From: Cryptomeria japonica
Taxonomy: Eukaryota; Streptophyta; Pinopsida; Cupressales; Cupressaceae
Reading direction: 5' to 3'
DNA length: 60,000 bases
Assembly: GCF_030272615.1 (NCBI RefSeq)
Contig: NC_081409.1
Coordinates: 874,936,594 to 874,996,593, forward strand
Shown here: positions 54,836 to 60,000 of the stretch, in pieces
Layout: every line of letters begins with the position of its first letter
Numbering within the stretch: position 1 is the first letter of the stretch
The notes under the pieces: model-generated
Database searches by the model: none
Seen by the model: only the letters and a program-made list of their open reading frames with translations
Told to the model about the DNA's origin: nothing
Position numbers and translations under genes: made by a program

Positions 54836-57800
54836 TCCATAAAGTCTTGTAATAATACACTTCCAAATTCACTGAAGTTATGAACTTGTTTTCTGCAAAC
54901 TTGTTACATCATAAGCCCATTAAACATGAATATGTCGAATGGTTCAATTGGAGAGTATGAGATATTTCTCATAACAGTGAATGATTAGAGCGTAGGCTTA
55001 TACTACCTTTACATATGATAGTTGGATTTCAATTCCTTTAAGTTTTATGACTGTACTTGATATTACTTTTATGGCAGACACTTCCCAATGATGTCCTGTT
55101 GCAGGCGTCATCATAAAAGCAGAATTGGAATAGCCATTTATTGGTCGATTAATCTTTGTGGATGACATGACAGTCCACCAGAAGCCTTGTATTATAATAT
55201 GCAGGACATCTTCTGTATGGGAGACCTTCATCATTAAGCAACTAAGCTTCCTCCTACCACTGGCATTACATATGCATGTGGATTCACATGTTACCTACTC
55301 AATCAGCACAAATTTGATAGATTTGATGTCTGACTATGACCACAGTTATGATTGAAGTCCAAAAGAAATCAATGAAGTGAAGTATATTGATTTCTTTCTC
55401 CTTAGGTCCTCTAGGAAGAAGATTTTTTATTGCAGGAGTAAGTGGGTCTTTATTGTAGTAGATCTGCTACCAAGTAAGTGGGGCCTTGATTTTCAATTTG
55501 GTCCTTCATCTTGTAGGACATTAATAGAAATAATTTTCAAAGTATTTAATGATATGACCTATGTTGAACTTAACAATATTGGGTGAAGTACAAGTGGAGT
55601 GATAGGATTAGGGAGTTGTATGGCACTAGTACCTTCATTCAGGTAGTCCGGATTTTCATCAAGGTACATTCATTGCATATATTTGGTTCTCTTTCTCTGT
55701 CAAGCACACTCACATGCAACACTCACATGCAACAAATAGGGGACACTACTTTTAGATCCATTTATATGATATTTGTTCATCCATTTTGAATGTATCTAAA
55801 TGTCTTCTTTTGAATACTTGATTAATGAAAGTAACCAATATAGGATTAATATAGATAAAACAGTTGAGTTAAGACTTAATACTCAAATATTTCAGACAGG
55901 GTAATTAGTTTTGGATGCTATAAGGTGTTATGTTGTTAGACATGTTTAATGGTCTAATTTTATTTTATCAGTATCAAATTTCTTGTTGTGATGTCCATTA
56001 AACTGAGAAATAACCTATCCTTTTTTCAAATTGTGTCTATATTTTGGTTTATGCATTTGTGGCTTTGATATCTACTAATTTAGTGTCGAGGATTTCAATC
56101 TCTATGAACAACTTCCTAGATGAGAGTGTAGATAAAAGTATAGACATATGTGGAAGCTTACAAGACAAAAAAAGGAGAAAAGAAGTGCAGATATATAAAA
56201 CTAAAACAATGAATGTAGTTTAATTAGCTATTCATTTTGCAAATGGTAATTCTCTAAGGTTACTATTTTTTATTATTTTCTTATATATCTACTTGAATGA
56301 ATTTATGAATTCTTGTTTACAAGCTATGTTACAAATAAGTACATAGTCTACAAAAGTTACATGCCATGGAAGCCAAGAGTTGCTAGGAAGTCAACCTATC
56401 TCTTCGCAAGGTGGAATTATTAATTATGTTTGACTCTCACCTCTTGATAATTATAGATTTGGACCGACTATTATTGTGTCCTATTGAGTGTTGGAGTAGT
56501 CAAGATATTCTTGCAAGCTCAAAACTCTTCACAAATAAGAAATATGTAAAATAAGAAATATCATATACATGTTATATAAAATATACAAATGAGCCTTGGT
56601 TATAAATGAAATCATAAATATATGAAATGGTATGAGTCAAACTTTGACTACCCCTCCAAGTATAAAATAAGTGCACATCTCTATGGACAAGTGATGAGAC
56701 ACTTGGTGAATCCATCAGATCAAAGTCTAAAAAATAACATCTACGTAAGCTTAATTGTAATGTGAATAGGACTCTACTAAGTAGACTAAAAACAAACTAG
56801 TTTGATATTACCTCTTTTCACACTAACACACCCTTAAGAATTACTTAGGGAGTAAGCTAATCGATAAAAAGATGAGTCTTGACATCATGATATAATCAGG
56901 TACTCATAATCAAATGAAGATCTCTTATAAATAGATAAAAAGAGAAAACCCAATGGAACAAAATTTCTCTTCAAAAGAGAGAAAGAGAAGGATAAGTCCT
57001 CTTGAAAAAGTGTCTCATGAAGATAGGAACGTGATGATGAACTCTTGAAGCATGTCAAATTTCTAAATTCTACCAAAAAAGAATTGGCATTTTCTAGAAC
57101 CAATGAACCTCTATAGATGTAGATCAAGAGATATAAAATATTGCATGAATGAACCTATAGAACACTACTCAACCATGAAGTTAAAGATATAGATAGTGTA
57201 ATGATTTTGGAGCATGATCAACAATGCATGAGTAACCTATAGTACACTACTAAAATTTGCACCATTCTCTCAATTAGTACTAGAATCTCACAAAAAATGA
57301 CCAACTAAAATAATCTCCCTATAGGAGAGATAAAGAGAGTAAGTCTATGTGACTCCCCTAAAAGTTGTGAAGTCCATTTGGCCTCACCAAGGTTCCAATA
57401 CTAATCTATTGAAACAAGGAAGTATTAGCATAACCATGTAATAATTTTTGAATTAATACTAATGAGGAAGTGGTATCAACAAACCAACTAAAGTTGGGAA
57501 CAAAAATGCTAACAAGAATGTAGACCCAACCTTAGGTCAATGGATGTATAAGGAGCTAAAAAAGGGTGTCCATCATATCACACACACATGAGACAAGAAT
57601 CAAAAAGATATATTATTGTGATGGAAAATCCAAGGCACTACACAACCCCCCATTGCATTTTATAATGTAATGTTTAAGTACAAAATTACCTCCCTAAGGA
57701 ACACACATTCTCTTTTATAACACTTTTATGAATGCATTTTCATACTTATTTGTTGTTTGTATAGTTCAATTATTATTTTGTGTCATGAGATGGATAATGA

Positions 57801-58832
57801 TGACATATATCAAGTATAGGTCTTTCAAACCTCAAGAAAATGAAAAAAAAAATTAAAAATGAAACCTTTATTATTCAAAAACATAAACCCCCCTAAAATG
57901 TTACAGTGATATGACACTTTGTTTTAGTGCATTAAGAATCCACAAAGTCCATTTGATTTACAAAACCTCAAAAGAGTCATATATAGAAATTGAGATTTTA
58001 AAATATATCTATGAACAAATAACATTATCATTGTGTAGAGATCAAAAAATCATGCAAGTTCAAAAAAATAGGACCCAAAAAGGAGTATGTATGAGCTCAA
58101 ACGAGCCTTCTAAAGTTTCAAAAATAGAAATTATGTAGGATGGCCTTTCAGAATCTTGGATCTATAAGAAAATCCATACATCATTCTATAGAACCAATCA
58201 CGCCACCAAATAAAAGACAAGAAAAAAAAAGATGAATAAAAAAATAGTCAAAAAATATATATGTATGACCAAGAACAAGGCTCTCAAAAAACCAAAAAAC
58301 AAACTAGTAATTGGTCAAGGGGCCAAAGTTGCATGAAGAAAATGTGACATCATCTTGAAATCATGTTGATGTTAGCAAATGCAAGCACCAAAATATTCCA
58401 TATAGTGAATAGAATATTCTTACTAATAGAGAATTTTTTCAAATATTCTTGCAACGGTGGTGATTGTCAGTGAAACACTAGTGATGGCAAGGCAAAGAGT
58501 AGAAACAAAACCGACTTCAAGCTACCGCAAATGATCTAGGGAATAGAGATAGATCACTAGTCATCCTTAGGAACCATGTCCCTTCATGGGACATTATATA
58601 TATGTTGATTGTAAATCATATTCAAAATATAACTATGATATAATTGAGATATAACTATGATATAGAGATAAAAATATGTGTATGAAGCAAAGAATTAGAC
58701 CTACATTTTAATATAAGTTATACAATAATAGAAGGAGATGTTGGTTCTATACTTATGTGTTGTGATGATTGAATGTTTCTTTTGTTGGTGATTAATATAT
58801 GGATTGTCTATTTTCTTAAGTCACTTTCAAAA
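54836..58832. other. Unannotated AT-rich DNA
   Basis: Several short open frames (55158-55789, 56885-57127, 57911-58138), none with recognisable domains or codon structure. No LTR ends with matching duplications found. Confidence 0.5.
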
Positions 58833-60000
58833 TGTTAGATACTTGATCAGTCCCAAAGACACTAAGAGGGGGGGTGAATCAGTGTCTAACCGGTTAACAA
58901 AAGATTTAAACTTGTTTGCAACTTTATAACCCAAATTAATATACCGGTAAACAAGTAATAATGCAATAAAGAGAAATAACAGTATAACCATCAATGCACA
59001 CCATAACATAGATATTTTTGGTGAAGAAACCGGGTAGGGGAAAAACCTCGGTGGGATTTGTGACCCACAATATTTACTAACTGACCAATATGAATAAATA
59101 TTACTTATACAATAGGGGCCTACACATGCAGGAAGGCCAACAGCCTAGAGCTCACTGCTCAATCACAAAATAGGAGTCACACGGACTACACAATTGCATG
59201 TTTAAATCCAATATGTACTGCTCAAAATAGCATCTGCAATGTTGGATTCAGTACCGGTTTAAGCTCTATTAGATACCTCTGCCATAAACCTTGCTTCGCT
59301 CTACTCTGCTCTTATTTGCTCATAGAATAATTATATCACAATGCATATACAGTTATTCGCTCTCATATTCCAGTTGCATTCATTACCTAATTACATATCC
59401 TTACTTCGCTTACATGCAAAATGACCTATAAGATCTCATACCTATATGAGTCTTTACAATACATCATGTCGGCTATACAAATAATATTACAATACAAAAT
59501 ATAATAATTTTCATGTTGGCTAGGAGTGCCGGTAAGATCTTTTGTCGATGTAGAATGGATGTCGGTGTGAATAATCTTTGTTGTGCCTGTCGGTGCCGAT
59601 AGATGATGTATGTTGCCGGTGTAACCTGTGAACCATGTTACCAGTTGGTTGCCACCAATGACAACTTCAACTATTCTCATCTGAGTGTATAATGCCAACA
59701 ATCTCCCCCTTTGGAATTGATGGCTACACTCATGAGAAAAATCCAAAAGCTGATATCCAAAAATAAAAGTGCTTCCCCTGAGCAAATGATCCCTTCTGTA
59801 CATTTTTCTCCCACACTACTACTCCCCCTTTGACATCAATGACAAAGGATGTCAAAAAAAAAGAATCAAAGAGTCCAAAATTCTACCTCAAAGCCTGTGA
59901 CCGGTTATGTACAATCTGAAAGATATCCGCTAAAATCATATTAAGACTTTGCATGAATTTAGTGCTATCAAAAATAATGATTTCATTCTGTCTAATCATA
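58833..60000 (-). mobile_element. 3' end of inverted Ty1/copia element (runs off window)
   Basis: 3' LTR 58833-59700, plus-strand TGTTAGATAC...GCCAACA, that is TGTTGGCATT at its start on the minus strand. The minus-strand PPT 'aaagggggagat' (59701-59713) abuts it. From 59714 the internal 3' region shows the 'tctccccctttgacatcaat' blocks common to copia tails here. Left flank CAAAA (58828-58832) is the expected target duplication; the other side lies outside the window. Same family as the solo LTR at 45790-46514. Confidence 0.85.

Overview
This is eukaryotic nuclear DNA: an AT-rich stretch of plant chromosome made almost wholly of LTR retrotransposons inserted into one another. I see no host gene, rRNA, tRNA or CRISPR array. 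Very long LTRs (about 0.8-1.7 kb), Tat-like Ty3/gypsy Gag proteins, long leaders and nested Ty1/copia elements suggest a large repeat-rich seed-plant genome. A gymnosperm is my best guess, but the species is not identified by the sequence.

Layout. (1) 1-10569: a copia LTR (1-736, resuming at 10424) was split by a Ty3/gypsy element with 1.2-kb LTRs. The locus is tandemly duplicated. The left unit (203-2121) keeps only a solo LTR; the right unit (2122-10569) keeps a complete pol-less Gag-protease element (2656-10423) with a long open frame and a perfect 5-bp target duplication. (2) 12734-13915: another solo LTR of that family, whose right end and flank form a 284-bp tandem duplication. (3) 15535-28943: a 13-kb Tat-like gypsy element with matching CATAA target duplications. 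It carries Gag, protease and an integrase tail but no reverse transcriptase, and has an antisense plant-mobile-domain (PMD) gene remnant between its coding region and its 3' LTR. A 478-bp solo LTR sits in that 3' LTR. (4) 28952-30500: an inverted, truncated gypsy element. (5) 30514-47396: a copia element (TSD GATTC) with a decayed polyprotein. It is interrupted inside RNase H by an inverted copia element (36041-43037), and its 3' LTR holds two further solo LTRs (44334-45563 and 45790-46514). (6) 47760-49900: an inverted copia remnant. (7) 50000-58832: mostly unannotatable AT-rich DNA with small tandem repeats and a faint copia relic. (8) 58833-60000: the 3' end of an inverted copia element that runs off the window.

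Relationships. The pol-less elements can move only with enzymes supplied in trans. Most stops in the copia frames look like C-to-T or G-to-A changes at CAG, CGA or TGG codons, as expected for methylated, silenced DNA. The most noteworthy points are: (a) the antisense PMD gene, with a frame-consistent intron and GCGTCTGTG motif arrays on both transcript strands; (b) 31-bp-period dyad hairpins in U3 whose sequence differs between LTR lineages while the symmetry persists; (c) repeated hairpins containing a GTGCAC or related palindrome in U5 and leader; (d) hairpins immediately before the polypurine tracts of three gypsy elements; and (e) a locus that preserves a solo LTR and its full-length parent side by side.
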